64,000 nt of DNA from Montifringilla adamsi (GCA_017590115.1 JAGGNK010007448.1:5806815-5870814); one strand, 5' to 3'; numbered from the stretch's first letter, positions 1-12,375 are shown. A program made the numbers and translations. Notes: generated by a model not told the origin, from the letters alone.

Positions 1-3000
1 TTTTATAATTAAAGGGGAAAGATGGGAGATGAATCCCTGGGGAGAGAGTCAAACATAAATTTCATATACATGAGAGAGCTGCCACTGGATTCAGGATCTG
101 TGTGTTCAGTTGCCTGCTCTGCCTGGAGCCCGCTGCAGCCTTACCTGAGGACACTGCCTCGCTCTCCCACCTGGAGACCAAGGGTAAAAACACCATCCTG
201 CTGTACAAACCCAGTGAATCTGGGCATGGGGTGACATAAATACATCAGTCAGATGAAATCTGGGGAGCTGACCATGAGTTGGCTTCCAGCAGCTTGATGT
301 GTGTCCTCTCCACCCAGCCTGGTGGTGTTGTCCTGTTTACTGCAGCCTGAGGTACCAAAAACAAGGAAAATCTGAAACTGGGGTGAGAAGGACCAGATTT
401 CCTCCCTCTTGCAGGGTTTCCATCTGTCAGTCTTTGGTTGCACCCCTTATCCTTCCTATTCCAAACGTGTCTGGGTGCTCTGGTCACTGCCTGTTGTGGT
501 GAGGAGCATGGGACAAAGAAAGGAGATCACACCCTGTCCTGAGCCCCCCTGGGAATTGCTGATCCACTCTGACTGGAACTTGGCTACTCTTCCCCTCCTG
601 CTGGATTGAAACACGAGGTCTCCATGGTTCACAGACAGAAGGGGAAGAGCCTGGAAGGCCACAGTGCTGCTTGTTTTAGTAGATGTGCTCCAAAACCTGA
701 GGATTTTCCCGAGTCAACAGCTGCTGAGCCCGGGAATAAGCCAGAGGCACTGCCTGACCCCGCAGGCACCAGTGGGCCAGGCTGAAGGAGCTCTGGATGT
801 GAGTGCTCCTGAAACAACCTAAGGCTGAGTTAATCCAGCGTAACTCCAGGGGGAGAAACTGGAGGCTCAGTCCTCCCACTCATCCGTCGTGTGACCGAGC
901 TGAGGGTACAGCACCACGGGGCCTGGGGTTTCCATGTCCTGGCTCCTGGGCTTTTCAGCCGTGTCCTTGCCTTCTGGTGCATGTGGAAGAGCCAGGATGC
1001 TCGTGGTGCTGTGGGGACAAGCTGGGGGGTGATGGGTGATGGAAGAGAGCAGCCACAGAGCTTGGATATGGGGTTCTCCCCTGATCCTGAGTGTTCCCCA
1101 GACACCCTGGGTGCTGCTCTACCCCCGTGCAGGGTCATCCCCCATCCCAACCCCTGCTGGAAGCTGTCTGCAGAGCTCTCCCTTGCCTCACACCAGCGCG
1201 GGGCTGCTGAGGGTGAAAGCCTGTCCCTTCACACGTATTTTGGGCTGGTGTTTGCTCTCCAGCACCAAAGCAAACAGAAGGGTGAGGTGCTGGCATGGCC
1301 TTCCCTGAGCTGTGCATCCCTGGCTCTCTGCTGGGGGGAGTTCACGGGAATATCTCAGGATGCTGAGCACTCCCTGCCAGGCGGGCAGCACCGGGCTGCG
1401 CTGGCAGCCTGAGAGGGGGAGAAGGAGGAGGAGGAGGAGGAGTGGGCATGGGCAATGGTTGGTGTTTTGTTCATCCTCACCAGGGAGAAGAGGAGAAACA
1501 AAAGCAGGAGCAGCGCGGGGTACCGGGCTGGCTGGGTGAGGAGGAGACAAAAATAATTGTGCAGAATTTCATCGGGGAGCTTGAAAAAGGGAGATTTTGT
1601 GAGCAAACAGTCACCTCCCAGCACAGAACTTCCCAGTCTCCAATTTCAAAATTCCATTCACATCAACATCCACTTTCATGTTGCAAAACCTGGGGAAAAA
1701 GCGAGGGAAAAAAAATGCAGCTTCACATATTTCAATGCAAAAGTCTCATTTTAGTGAGGAGAAGAGGGAGAAAGTGCTGCTTTGGGGGTTCTTTATTAGA
1801 AATTGAGCTCCCAGAATGGAAGTGTGGAAGTGATCAGGGACCTGAGGCGGGTGGGGTTGCCCGAAAGCTGCTCCTGTCTGTTGGGGCTGAGCCCAGTGGG
1901 GCCATGAAGTGGCTGCTGGAGCTTCCCAAACGGGAAAGGTGGGAGCAGGGGGACGGTGCAGAGGCTGTGCTCTGGCACACAAGAGTCCTCATCAGTTTGG
2001 GACAGCAGGTATGGGGGAGCAATCACATGGATCCAGCCTGATGGGGACCTGCCAGCCAGGCAAAAAGGGGCAGCTTCAGTCCCAGGAAAAGGAGGATTGC
2101 AGGGAGCAGGAATGGTCCACGGCAGCACCATGACTGTAGGAGTTCCCCTGGGAAAACCCTTTCACCTCCTCTGGGCAGAAGCACAGGTGGGGTTAATGCT
2201 CTGTCTCATTCCCTGCAGGTGTGGGACAGGTGATTCTGCTCAGCTGGACTGGTTATGGGGCAAGGAGTGAGGGGAAGAGCAGGCTTTGGTGGGGGCTTCT
2301 CCCCTCTGTGCTCCTTTATCTATAAGCCATGGAGTCAGTCAGTGTTTTCCCTCAGGAAAGGGAGCCAGGGCAGCTCTGCCTGGGCTCTGCCTCTGGGTTT
2401 GGCGTCTCCTTCTCTCCATGCCATCCTCCACGTGCTGTTTGGCATTGGCTGAGATCTTGGATGAAGCTCCTGCCTGCCTGGCATAGAAATCCCAGAGTAA
2501 CTCTGCTGGAAATGTCTTTTGCCCCGAGGAGCAGCTGGAGAAGCCCTCAGCCTGCAAGAGTCTGGGTCAGCAGTGCTGCAAAGCAGCCCCAGGTCCCTCT
2601 GCAGGTGACCAGGACCATCACTGGCAGCACAGCCCCCTCACCCAGGACCAGCAGTGACACCAGAGGAGCCAGTGCTTATGAGAGCAGGTGAGCCCACCTT
2701 ATGGATTATGGATTGTGCTTGGCTGAGCTGTGTAAGTCCCAAAGTGGAGAAGTTAGCAGCTGGTTTTCCCCATTTCCCAGCTTGTGGGGGCAGCAGGTCC
2801 TTCTCTGCGGACCCCTCATTTGTGTTTCTCTGATGGAAAGGTGGCTGAGGGGGTCTGTGCACCCCAACTTTGCTGCAGAGCTCTGCCCAGCTTGTGTCTC
2901 TGGGGTGCCAGTAAACCCCTAAATCATTTGGCATCAGTGTCTTTTGAATGCTGAGGGAGGTTTTTTGCTTCTCCTGCTGTACAGCCGAGCTCCTCGTGCA

Positions 3001-3150
3001 TCGATGGTGGTGGCAGAGTGTTGCTGAGATGGCTGCTCTGTGCTTAGTGGCTGCTGCTTCTGTGAAAAGTGCTTTTTACTCTAATTTTTCTATTGTGCTG
3101 TTTTTGCTGTTCGATGCGAGGGACAGCAGCTTCTGCCACACAACAGCCTC
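1..3150. other. Noncoding left flank, no gene recognised
   Basis: Both strands hold only short open frames with no recognisable domain, no codon-like composition and no consistent splice-site pairs. The sequence is mixed TG/CA-rich DNA typical of vertebrate intergenic DNA. If human gene order holds, this side would lead to the 3' end of PTPA, but no PTPA-like coding segment is visible. A short GGA microsatellite is listed separately. Confidence 0.6.
1421..1442. repeat. (GGA)n microsatellite
   Basis: A run of GGA triplets, about seven units, directly follows a G-rich stretch. It is a simple purine repeat with no gene context. Confidence 0.85.
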
Positions 3151-3159
3151 CTCCTAACT

Positions 3160-3330
3160 TTCCCACTGCGTGCTGGCAAATCCAGGACAGGCTTAACTCA
3201 AGGAGCCACATTAATCATCAAATCTATAAGCAGGATATAGAAAGGCCAAGTGTGAATAATTACTGCTCAGGTGCTAATTACCCAGGCCCAGACCAAACCC
3301 AACATATTAAACAGACAGCTAACGGCAGCG
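3160..3330. promoter_or_regulatory. Candidate conserved noncoding element
   Basis: The block is AT-richer than its neighbours. It carries several homeodomain-type cores: TTAATCATCAAATC near 3210, GAATAATTAC near 3255 and GCTAATTACC near 3273. There is no open frame of interest. Such dense TAAT-core clusters are typical of developmental enhancers. Conservation itself cannot be seen here, so the call rests on composition and motifs. Confidence 0.3.
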
Positions 3331-4974
3331 GCCTCTCCACCACGTTGCTGGGTCCCCCATTGCTCTCCTACTGCTCTCTCTGCAGGGGACTCCTGCAAAC
3401 ATCTGCTCACATGTGCAGATCCCAAAATATTCTTCTGCTCATTTTGTGTTTAAGCCGGGGAGATGAGATGGGAGGGACCTGACTCAAAATCAACAGATGG
3501 AAGGAAGGACAGATAGATCCTGCCTGGGTTCTGCAGAGCACAAGGTTGCTCTCCTGAGGATGGGCTGCTGGGAGTGGATATGGGCTTGTTCTTGGCACTT
3601 GTGGTGTAGGAGGACATGGAGCTGCTCCAGTTGTGGGTCAGCACCTGGGAATTGGTGCTTGGCTCATGGTGTGAGGGTGGGTTTTCCTCGGGTAGTGCCC
3701 AACCTTTCCCTGGGAGCTGGGGGTGGGCTGGGCTGGCAGCCTGGGTGATGGGAGGGTCAGTTCTCCATCACTGTGTCCATGCTTGTCCCTCCTGGTGCAG
3801 ACAGACCTGTGGATGTGCAGTGACATCTGGGCTGAGCTGCTTCAGTGGCATGAGGACCTGGCTGAACTGCTGGCTTGAACTGGGCTTGATCTGTGACTCC
3901 CTAAAGCCAGATCTGAGCCCTCCAAGCACTGGGGGGGTGTTGGGGGTGCAGGGCAGAGCCCTGTGACCGGCGGGTGCTGGGTTTGTGCTGACCCTCTGCT
4001 CTTGGTGAGCCCAGCCCAGCCCAGCTCGGCAGCCACCTCTGCAATCGCCTCTGGGTCAGGGAAATCAAGCGACATCTGGACCCTCCTGGGTTCCACAGGC
4101 AGCTCCCTGGTGCCTCCTGTCCCTCCTGCCCGCTCCGCTGAGGAAAAGCGGGCTGGGCTCGGGCGCTGCTGCAGCCGCGGGTTGAATTTCTGCCCCTGTC
4201 ACCGGAGGCAGCCTCTCTGCTCCGGGCAGGGTGACTCCCCCCAGACAACGGAGTTCAGTGTGGTGACACTGAGGACACCAGCAGCGGATCTGCTTGTGGA
4301 GAGCATTTTGCACTGGGAAGGGAAAGCCACATGTGTCTCGCAGCTGGCAGAGAGAGCGGTGTGCGCTCAGAGCCGGCTCCCTCTGCCTTGGCACGGCGCA
4401 GGACTCCCCTGGCTGTGCCCATCTCGCACCTCTGTGCCAGCCGCACTCCGCCCGTCTCTTCCAGAGCACCCTCTGTGCCTCATTCCCGCTCCAGGGCTGC
4501 CGGACACGAAACGCTGGCGATGCCCGTTCACCCCCAGCCGGGAGGGCACTAAGGGGAGAGAGCACATGGAGGGATTTTTAGGGTCAAACTCCTCAGCATC
4601 AGCTAAAGGTCGGGCACGATGGACCGCGCTGGGGACAGGCGGTGACACGGGAGCAGAGCCCACGGCTGGGCTGCGGGGTGCAGCGGCGGCAGCTGAGCTC
4701 CCTCAGATTTTGGGTTCTCCACCCTGCTCCAGCCCATCTGTTCTGCATCTCTCACCGGAGCCAGGGACCGGAGGGGTGGGGGGCGGGCTGGTGGGTGCCG
4801 ACCGCGTGTTGGGGGGGCACAGCCCCTTCCCCGCAGCACCCAGGGGGTTCAGCCGACTTGTGAAGGGATCAAAACATTTTGTGCCTGGAAGACGAGGAGC
4901 GTGTGCGAGAGTGAGGATGGGCTTGTGTTGGGGGGTGCAACCTTCCCCTGTCACCTCCCTTCTAGCCTGAATGC
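3331..4974. other. Noncoding, moderately GC-rich from about 4000
   Basis: No gene is recognised. From about 4000 to 4900 CpG frequency rises. That keeps long frames open, including a 335-codon one on the plus strand that I reject as coding. No promoter motif stands out. Confidence 0.5.
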
Positions 4975-5035
4975 TTCTGCCATCATGATTAATTTATCAG
5001 GTACTTATGAATATGCAGATGAGACTCTGGTTTCC
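4975..5035. promoter_or_regulatory. Short AT-rich candidate regulatory block
   Basis: A compact AT-rich island inside GC-rich DNA. It carries ATGATTAATTTATCAGG (homeodomain and GATA-like cores) followed by TATGAATATGCAGAT (POU-like). It is too short and too isolated for more than a tentative call. Confidence 0.25.
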
Positions 5036-5640
5036 AGGCTCTGCTTTCAGGAGAGGCTGTGATGGGCTTTCTGCTGCTGCCGCCTTCGTAAGAAGAAAAA
5101 TGTCATGTACCAGCGTTTAAAATAAATAAATAACTGCGCCACCGAGAGCGTGTGAGTCTTCGCGGCTCCGCGGAGCTGTGGGATCACCTCGCTCCTCAGT
5201 GGCAGGGATTTTTGAGTGTCCCTGTGGCATATGCACCCCGACTCCCCCTCCCTGTGTGTGTACCGGCGGTGCGGAGGCGTCTTTGCCAATTCCAGCCTTT
5301 GAAACCTTGACTGAAGCCCCAGAAACTTCCACTGTGAAGGCGGGCGAGAGCTGGTTCCCCCCGGGAGAGGGGCGATTGGGAGGGATAGGTGCGCCTGGGG
5401 TGGTGGGACCCTGCAGGAACGGGTGCTTGTCCTGCGGATGGCCCCTTTAGCACTGGAAACCCCGAGGTCTGGGAGATAGGGAGCGATTTGGGAGGGTGAT
5501 GAGCGTGTGCATGCGACTGTTGGACCCTGTCTGGCTGGGCTGCCTGGAGCAGGGGCTGTAGGAAAAGGATTTGGGTTTAAGATTCAGCAGCCAGCCGTGC
5601 TGACCTGTGGGCTTCTGCAGAAGTACCTGGGTTTAAAACT
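5036..5640. other. Noncoding spacer before the CpG island
   Basis: Mixed composition with a short AT-rich patch, TTTAAAATAAATAAATAAC, near 5115-5135, then rising GC content. No gene or recognisable repeat is seen. Confidence 0.5.
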
Positions 5641-5649
5641 TCCCCCAAA

Positions 5650-7030
5650 TACTGCGTGCAGCAGCCAGGGCAATGGGCGCAGGAGCTGCTGCTTCTCCTA
5701 ATCCCACTGCCGGGGCCCCTCTCCAGCTGCCTCCGTGCCGGGGAGCCTCGACTCCCGGGGCAAGGAAGCGGGATGGGGCCGGGGGAGGCCCCCAGGTTCC
5801 CGGCCCAAGGGGCCGGAGCAGGGAGGGGACTTCTCCCTGTCCCCATGGGTGAATTTTCTCCGGTCAAAGCATCCAGCTCTGGTTTCACAGAGCGAGCTCC
5901 CGCATTGCCTCTGTGCCTGGGCAGGGGGTTACAGGGCTTATATTTTCAATTGCGATTTTTTTGGAGGGGAGGCTGTTTGGAGGATGAGCAGGGGAGCGGA
6001 GCGGCGCTCAGCCCTGCGGCGTCCTGAGCGGGACAGGGCTGTCCGGGGGCAGCAGCCCCGGCGTTTGGGGACAGCGCGGCCGCTCCTGCCCCTTCCTCTC
6101 CACACGGGGGGGTCGCGGCCGCCCCCTCCCTCCCTCCTTCCTCCCTCCCTCCTCCCTCCCTCCCTCCGCGCTCCCCGGCCCCGCGCGGCGCTGCGGGTCC
6201 CGCGGCGGGCGCCAGGGGGCGCAGCGGGCGCGGGGCGCGCAGCGGGGGCGCAGCCGGGCCGGGGGCTCCGCGCTCCGGAGCCTCTGCGGCCGCGACCCCC
6301 GCAACCCCTCCGCGCCCCGCAGTGCCACGGCTTCGCTCTCTCGGCCCGGGAGAAGGGGAGGTTGCGCTCCCACGGTGACGCGCGGGGCTGGGAAGGGGGG
6401 TTTTGTCCATGAGTTGATTTGGGGGGGCAAGTCCCGGGGATGCTGGGGGTGCGGGGGAAGAGGGACGGCTCTACCTGCGGGATTTGAGCTGCATGCTGGA
6501 AACTACTCGTTGTGCACAGGGTTGAAAAAAAATCATAATTCTCCCCTCCTGAGGTGGCCGGGGGGTGTTGAAGGGGTGCGGAGCGGCCCTGGCTCGTTCC
6601 TGTGGGGTAAAGGAGGGGAGGAGAAAAACACATGCACAAAAAGGGGGAAAAAAGGAAAACCCGCCCGCACCACCCAGCGGCCCCGCGCGGGGATAACAAA
6701 CTCCAACTCAAAAAAACTTCCCGAGCGCGTCGGGGGGCGCGGAGGCGGCGGCGCTGCCCAGGTGCCGGTCGAGGCAGGGCCGGGGGGTCCTGGCTGCTGC
6801 CCCCGGAGCCGGGCCCGGGGAGGGACCCGAGCTCCGGCCCCTTCCCCACCGGCTCCTTCCCCACCTGGGACTCGCTTCGCGCGGCACAGCCAGACCCAAG
6901 GGGGGGCTTTTGTTGCATCCTGGCAGCCGGGGGGGCTGCGGGTGTGTGTGCGGGGAGAGGGTGAATCTGGACGGTGTTGGGGAGGAGACAAAGGGGTTTT
7001 TCCGAGGCCGGGGGGTACACGGCACGGGGG
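5650..7030. promoter_or_regulatory. CpG island without a coding gene
   Basis: CpG dinucleotides are very dense, above all at 5985-6370, and again at 6660-6860. CpG islands of this density in vertebrates usually mark a promoter or a strongly unmethylated regulatory domain. No frame in it resembles a protein: the long frames on both strands are Pro/Arg/Gly-rich translations of GC repeats. A TTATATTTT stretch at about 5938 and a GTGACGCG CRE-like site near 6374 are possible promoter elements. It lies just beyond the IER5L 3' end, so it may be an independent noncoding-RNA promoter or an extension of the IER5L CpG domain. Confidence 0.5.
6123..6167. repeat. (CCCT)n low-complexity tract
   Basis: Repeated CCCTCCCT/CCTT units form a homopyrimidine tract within the CpG island. 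The complementary strand has runs of three G spaced by A/GA, a pattern compatible with G-quadruplex formation. Confidence 0.8.
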
Positions 7031-7129
7031 GGGGAGTCGGAGTTTCGGTAAAGGCTCCCCAGTGCAGAGGGGAAGCAGTGGCTCAGGAGAGGGGCTTCAG
7101 CGGGCTGCGGGGTGAAGGAAAGCAAGGGC

Positions 7130-7160
7130 ACAGCAACTTTATAATCGACTTTTTATTAAG
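7130..7160 (-). terminator. IER5L distal poly(A) signal and likely 3' end
   Basis: TTTATT at 7152-7157 reads AATAAA on the minus strand. It lies at the boundary where the AT- and homopolymer-rich IER5L 3' UTR gives way to the GC-rich island. Cleavage would be expected about 10-30 nt further, near 7125-7140. The resulting 3' UTR of about 1.25-1.3 kb is close to what I remember for mammalian IER5L. Confidence 0.6.
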
Positions 7161-7521
7161 ATTATAAATTTAAACAAATCTGAACAGTTTTACCCGGTGA
7201 TATACAATTCCATATGCACAAAAATACAGGCTTACAAACAAAGAAAAAGGAGCAGAAAAAAAAAGAAGACCCCAACAGACCGTTTTGCAAAGCATCCTCA
7301 GTTACACACAGTGCTGATACCGTGAAGTTGGGAGTGGGCAAAAGAAAGAGGAGGGGACGACGACCAGAAAACCCACCTTTTTACAACAAAAGGTTTTTCT
7401 TTTAAAAAAAATAATGTAAAAAAAAAATCAAGAGACTCTACAGGAGACAATCTCTTCACAAGACCAAACACTGCTGGTTTTATGATTGGGAAGGCTGAAA
7501 CCAGAACAGTTAAACTTAAGG

Positions 7522-7562
7522 AAAAAAAAAAAAAAAAGGGGGAAAAAAAAAAAAAAAAAAAA
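7522..7562. repeat. Interrupted poly(A) tract in the IER5L 3' UTR
   Basis: Two A-runs of about 16 and 20 bases are separated by five G. In the minus-strand mRNA this reads as poly(U) broken by a short C run. It may be length-polymorphic and prone to assembly error. No retroposon body is attached, so it is not an obvious SINE or pseudogene tail. Confidence 0.85.
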
Positions 7563-8118
7563 GGGGTCAGACCCGGCACACACATTGGAGACGTGAGCGG
7601 TGTTACACGGGTACCTGCGGCATCACCAGCACACACCGAGGCGGAGGCTCCGGGCTGCCGGGGGTGGCTCGCCCCCTCCCCGGGTGGCGGGGCGCAGCCC
7701 GGAGGGACCCCCGGCTCCTGGTTTTCCCCTTCCCACATTCATCTCTCAGAACCCTCCAGCGCTCCCCTGGCACAAGCGGTGGGAAGAAGTCACATCGCAC
7801 ACGTTTTTTCTGGGAGGAAAGTTGAAATGTTTTCATTTCTGCCTTTTTTTGTTCTTTTAAATAGATAAAGAAACGCACAAAAGCGACGGGGCAGCAGCGG
7901 CTTTCCCCTGTCCGCACCCTGAACCACACCGGGCCGGGGGCGGCGGGACCCGCGGGGCGGCCCGGGGCGGGGAGCGGGGCCGGGGGCGCTCCCGCCGCGG
8001 GGTCCCGGGGCCGGTCCCGGCTCTCACGTGGCGCTCCCGGCCGCCGGCACCGGCCCCAGGAAGCCCGCCGCGAAGAGAGCCCGAGCGGACACAAAGAGGA
8101 TTATTTAAATAGGTGCCT

Positions 8119-8195
8119 CGTTGTTTTGTTTTTTGTTGTTGTTGTTTGTTTTGTTTTCGTTTGTTTGCTTGTTTTTGTTGTTGTTTTTTTTTTCT
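8119..8195. repeat. (TTTG)n/(TTG)n low-complexity tract
   Basis: Irregular TTG, TTTG and TTTTTG units occur within the IER5L 3' UTR. The mRNA strand reads CAAA/CAA repeats. Confidence 0.8.
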
Positions 8196-8242
8196 CTCAT
8201 CTCTGCAAAAATAAAGTCCCAAGATCTTAGATTTTTTTTTTC

Positions 8243-8248
8243 TTTATT
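8243..8248 (-). terminator. Possible proximal poly(A) signal of IER5L
   Basis: TTTATT on the plus strand gives AATAAA on the minus strand, about 170 nt after the stop codon. It is followed by an A-rich run in the mRNA sense. If used it would give a short 3' UTR lacking the ATTTA motifs, so the two sites could differ in mRNA stability. Use of this site is a guess. Confidence 0.35.
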
Positions 8249-8414
8249 GTACAATTTATAAAACACTAGCGCGGCTCTGCCCCCCCGCCTCCCCTGCGCA
8301 CCCCTCGGCACCCCCCTCCCCTCGCCCCAACCCCCTCCGGAGCCGCCGTCCCTCGGATCGCACCCCCGTTTTGTCAACAGCCCCCCCACACCCCTTCTGC
8401 TCCCCCACTTCTCT

Positions 8415-9677
<1,263 letters not shown>

Positions 9678-9689
9678 TCAGGCGCGGCG

Positions 9690-9811
9690 CGGCGCGTGAG
9701 GGCGGCGGGGGCTTGGCCGGGCTGGGAGAGGCACGCTGAGGGCACCGGGGGTCCCGCCCGAGCGGCGGCGGAGCGGGGACACCGCCTCCCCGCGCCGCTC
9801 CCCTCGCACAG
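9690..9811 (+). ncRNA. Candidate first exon of a divergent transcript
   Basis: Directly upstream of IER5L, on the opposite strand, the sequence ends in CGCACAG followed by gtgagc at 9812, a near-perfect splice donor inside the CpG island. Divergent lncRNAs at IER-type promoters are common, and I recall an annotated human IER5L-AS1. The 5' end is arbitrary. No coding frame is credible and no partner acceptor could be chosen. Only the donor is seen directly. Confidence 0.3.
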
Positions 9812-10194
9812 GTGAGCGCGGGGCGGTGCCCGCCCCGGTGGGCGGTCTCGAGCAGCCGCGGGGGCGGGGGTGCGGCACGCCCCGCCCCGTCCCGCCCTGT
9901 GACAGCCCTGAGGCACCGCGTACCCTCAGCAGGACCCTCGGCGGTACCGGCACCGTCTGTGAATGCCATCCCTGCGGGTGCGGTGGGATGCCCCGCTCCG
10001 CTTTGGGCTGTGCTAATCCCGGGAGTTGCCGGTTCAGGTGCTGGCCGCACCCCAGTGCTGCCGGACACCCCCGCGCCCCCACAGCCCCCGGCGGGGACCC
10101 CTCTTGTCGTGCCTGCGGAGCTCCCGCCATCTCCCCGCGTTTGGAGGGGAGTCAGGGCTTTCCCCCGCCGCGGCAGCAGGACCGTGCATCAGTC

Positions 10195-10280
10195 ACTCCT
10201 CACAAAGTGCCACAATCACACCTGGTTTCCCCCCAGAGTGAGAGCGCTCGGGTTAATTATGGGCTAATTAAGGCCTTCCG
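10195..10280. promoter_or_regulatory. Upstream block with paired homeodomain sites
   Basis: TTAATTAT at 10253-10260 and CTAATTAA at 10264-10271 are two full TAATTA sites 11 bp apart, one helical turn. CACAATCACACCTG precedes them. The pair is set in otherwise GC-rich DNA 0.7 kb upstream of the IER5L promoter, a plausible proximal enhancer. Confidence 0.35.
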
Positions 10281-12310
10281 TCCCGCCTCGGGGCACACGG
10301 CAGCGCTGGCTCTGCCGGGCAGCGCGGCCCCCGCTCTTCCTCACAGAAGGGTGTGAGGGGAGGCTTGGTCCCTGGGCGGTTAGGGTCCCTGGGCTGGTCT
10401 CCGGGGGTTAGGGACTGCAGGGGCTCAAGGGTGGCTTTAGGGGATGCTGAGACTCAGACGTGTCCCCACGTTTTTTGCTTAAAAGCCCCAGTCACCCAGA
10501 GAGCCAAGCACCGCGCCCGGGGAGCAGTAGCACCCACCGGAGCTGGTGACACCGCAGAGCAGCAGCCCCTGTCCACCAGGTGACAGCTGGGGGGCTCAAG
10601 GCAGGAGGCTGCAGCGTCTGGGTGGGAGAAAGGGCTCTGAAATGGATAGCCAGGAAGGGACTGCAGTGCCGGGGCAACGGGAGCTGCTTCTGAAACGGCA
10701 TCTTCTGTAGAGAGCAGAAGGCAGGGGAGAGAGTGGGGTGTATTCCCACTGCCTGCAGAGGTTCTCCAGGCTGGGTGCCTGTCTTGGGGTAACCCTGGCA
10801 GACATACCTTAGCAGTGGCTGTGGGCAGCCTCGTGTCTGCACGTGGTGGGGAGCCCATTGGAAAGAACACCTCTGAAGCCCTCGTTCCTACTGCGCAGCC
10901 CAAACTCCAAACGACAGGGGCAGTGACACAAGGTGATCACTGGGGTCATCAGCTCACTGTGCAAAACCTGGGCTCCATGGGGGGCTTTGAGGGGGATGCT
11001 TGGAGAGCTTTTCTTGTTTCCTGGCTTGGCTGTATTCTGCTGGCTCAGCTTGACCACGTCCTACACTGAAGGAAATGGGAGCAGACCCAGCATCACAGAG
11101 GATTTTGTTCCTGTGGAAGGGTGACTGGGGCAGCAGCTGAGCTAGGGCAGCTCACTGCTCCCTCAGGAGCAGCTGGCTAAGTCCTGCATGCTCATGGAGC
11201 AACCTTCTCCACAATCTGCCTTCAGCCAGACAAACTGGGGTGAATGATAACTCTGTGCATTCCCAAGCTTGTAAGATGCTCTTGTTCCTTGTTCATAACA
11301 TAAAAGTGATCACAACCCTGTCCGAGGGGGTGGCTGTAGCTCAAGGCAGTGGGTACAGGTAGTGCTGGGGATGGGGGGTTATGCTGTGTCTATCCTCTCC
11401 TCCACCACGCTCTCTCCCTTGCAGTTCTCCCTGGCTGCAAGTTGGCTTTTCCAGGTCTGTGGCTGCACAGCAGCTGGAGGTTCAGGAGGCGATAACTGGA
11501 GCTGGTCTGTGCAGATACTATGGGGTGTAGCAGGATTAGCTTTGGACACATTGTATAGGTCAGTGCTGAGCTTTGGGTGCTTTGGTGGCTTGAGCCAGGA
11601 CTTGCTGCTGCTCAGTGAGATCAAAGGCTCTGCCATCATGGGCTGTTGGGGTTGGTGCTTGTGGACTGAGCCACAGCTGCAGCTCTGCAGCATTTTCTCT
11701 GTCCTCATGGGCACTGGGGAACCAGGGCAGCAAGCACTGCTGCTGCCAACCTGTGCCATATCCTCCACCCAGCCAGTGCAGGCAGTGATTTCTTCTCCTG
11801 ATCAGCTGGCATTTGCTGCTCTCTGGCCCATCTCCAGCTGTAAAACTCTAGCCTAGGTGGTCCAGGCTAAGAGCTTGAATTGCCCATTGGCCAGCTGTGA
11901 TGGGGTGGCTTGGGCAGTGCAGATGAGGCCAGGCACAAAGTGTTGTCCTGGCAGACACCCTCTGCCTCGAGCTCCTGGTCACTTTCCCACCTACGACTTG
12001 AGCGTGGCCTCGGGGCACTGCCCAGTGCTGGCCCTCTGCTTTTTAATCATTGAGTGGCCCAGCTGACCTCGAGTTGTGGATTTTAGTGAAGGGTCAGGTG
12101 TTGCAGAGCTCTGCTTGCAGCAGTGCTGGGTTTATGGAGGTGCAGAGGGTTGTGCATCCTCGGGGCTGGCCGGGCACCGTGGGGCAGCCCTGGATGCAGG
12201 AGCTGCTGCTGTCTCTGGCTGTCAGAGAAGTGCCCTCTGCTGTAACTGCCTGAGAAGCTTCGTGGCACCAGGAAAGCCTGAGAGCACAGCAGGAGCCTCT
12301 AGGAGATGAA
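10281..12310. other. Noncoding, nothing recognised
   Basis: Ordinary mixed-composition DNA. Frames are short and featureless. No repeat family or convincing regulatory cluster is seen. Confidence 0.6.
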
Positions 12311-12375
12311 GACGGAATTAAAACTTTAATCTTATTTAGACTCTGGGTAATTAATATAAAGGCTGTAAAATGTGG
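12311..12375. promoter_or_regulatory. Short AT-rich candidate element
   Basis: An AT-rich patch with AACTTTAATCTTATTTAG, GGTAATTAATATAAAGG and TGTAAAATGTG interrupts GC-rich DNA. It contains homeodomain and MEF2/TBP-like cores. It is enhancer-like by composition only. Confidence 0.25.

Larger units (their letters stand above)
7135..8414 (-). other. IER5L 3' untranslated region
   Basis: This is the stretch downstream of the IER5L stop codon on the minus strand up to the distal AATAAA. AU-rich ATTTA motifs on the minus strand lie at 7165-7169, 7858-7862 and 8106-8110. ATTTA motifs are typical of unstable immediate-early mRNAs and suggest rapid decay. The segment also holds long homopolymer and TTTG/TTG tracts that read as A- and CAA-rich in the mRNA. 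No competing coding frame is credible. The 3' end is inferred from the poly(A) signal. Confidence 0.6.

Noticed and set aside
2357..2690. Possible exon bounded by TTTTCCCTCAG and GAGCAG/gtgagc
   Set aside because: Splice-like ends and one open frame, but the peptide looks random and no partner exon or promoter is visible.
3963..4970. 335-codon plus-strand open frame
   Set aside because: It lies in CpG-rich DNA where stops are rare, has no recognisable domain, and its composition is that of translated GC-rich noncoding DNA.
5938..7131. 397-codon minus-strand open frame downstream of IER5L
   Set aside because: Pro/Arg/Gly-rich translation of the CpG island and its CCCT repeat. No domain, and several equally long frames exist in the same DNA.
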